Source: Bacteroidales bacterium | GTDB lineage: Bacteria; Bacteroidota; Bacteroidia; Bacteroidales; Muribaculaceae | DNA: 6,394 nucleotides | Assembly: GCA_009177195.1 (NCBI GenBank) | Contig: WFMA01000226.1 | Location: 20,612 to 27,005, forward strand | Direction of reading: 5' to 3' | In this document: piece after piece, positions 6,291-6,394 of the stretch | How positions within the stretch are numbered: position 1 is the stretch's first letter | How the letters are laid out: each line of letters starts with the position of its first letter | The notes under the pieces: generated by a model | Databases searched by the model: none | What the model saw: the letters and a program-made list of their open reading frames with translations, nothing else | What the model was told of the DNA's origin: nothing | Position numbers and translations under genes: made by a program

Positions 6291-6315
6291 GGGTGGAGCC
6301 CGCAGGGCGGAACCC
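6291..6315. repeat. Two-part hairpin with symmetric internal loop
   Basis: GGGT (6291-6294) pairs with ACCC (6312-6315), and GCCC (6298-6301) pairs with GGGC (6305-6308) around a GCA loop. The two stems are separated by GGA on each side. It is short and GC-rich, and is the last clear structured module before the window ends. Confidence 0.45.
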
Positions 6316-6394
6316 ACGGAAACAAGCAGCCCCACAAAATCCGATTCTGAAAGAACCATCTATCCGTGTCGTTCCTACAGAACTCCGAATTGCG

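Larger units (their letters stand above)
5964..6394. other. Non-coding repeat mosaic downstream of nhaC
   Basis: These 431 bp contain no supported gene. Short open frames exist on both strands, but they run through 79-bp repeats, and since 79 is not a multiple of three each copy is read in a different frame. The region consists of tandem units, hairpins and the word CCCACAA, which occurs five times in the same orientation (5971, 6012, 6091, 6241, 6331). No intrinsic terminator with a T-run is seen on the plus strand after nhaC. Similar short repeats are, from memory, widespread between genes in Bacteroidales. The final 70 bp (about 6320-6394) show only two weak 4-bp hairpins. Confidence 0.7.

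Overview
The window looks like chromosomal DNA of a Bacteroidales bacterium, possibly a gut Muribaculaceae or Bacteroides relative. The evidence is four candidate promoters with the Bacteroidota -7 consensus TAnnTTTG, no clear Shine-Dalgarno sequences, moderate G+C coding DNA around 50-55% (an estimate by eye), and exported pectin-active proteins. The genus is inferred, not shown.

Layout. Positions 1-167 are intergenic and carry candidate minus-strand promoter boxes for a gene beyond the left edge. Positions 168-2711 (minus) encode a secreted 847-residue protein with an N-terminal pectinesterase-like (CE8-type) beta-helix and a C-terminal concanavalin/LamG-like domain. Its start should be the ATG at 2711, not the farther ATG at 2768. 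A 113-bp divergent promoter region follows. Positions 2825-4318 (plus) encode a secreted GH28 polygalacturonase-family enzyme with all catalytic motifs intact. A strong intrinsic terminator lies at 4349-4398. A separate promoter at 4453-4484 drives an NhaC-type Na+/H+ antiporter (4512-5963), which appears to start at a rare TTG codon. The last 431 bp contain no credible gene. They are a mosaic of non-coding repeats: 79-bp tandem units, several short hairpins and a recurring CCCACAA word.

How it fits together. The two divergent genes form a small pectin-degradation locus. The GH28 enzyme should cleave galacturonan in the periplasm, and the pectinesterase-like partner may de-esterify or simply bind pectin. 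Its canonical CE8 catalytic residues look substituted, which is the most interesting protein-level observation here. Their -7 boxes sit at mirror-image distances from the two start codons, which suggests co-regulation. No SusC/SusD pair, sensor or regulator is visible, so any larger polysaccharide utilisation locus would lie outside the window. The antiporter is insulated by a terminator and its own promoter and is probably an unrelated ion-homeostasis gene. I found no CRISPR array, tRNA, rRNA or transposase. I do not see a clearly new multi-gene system; the strongest candidates for novelty are the altered pectinesterase active site and the structured repeat mosaic at the right end.
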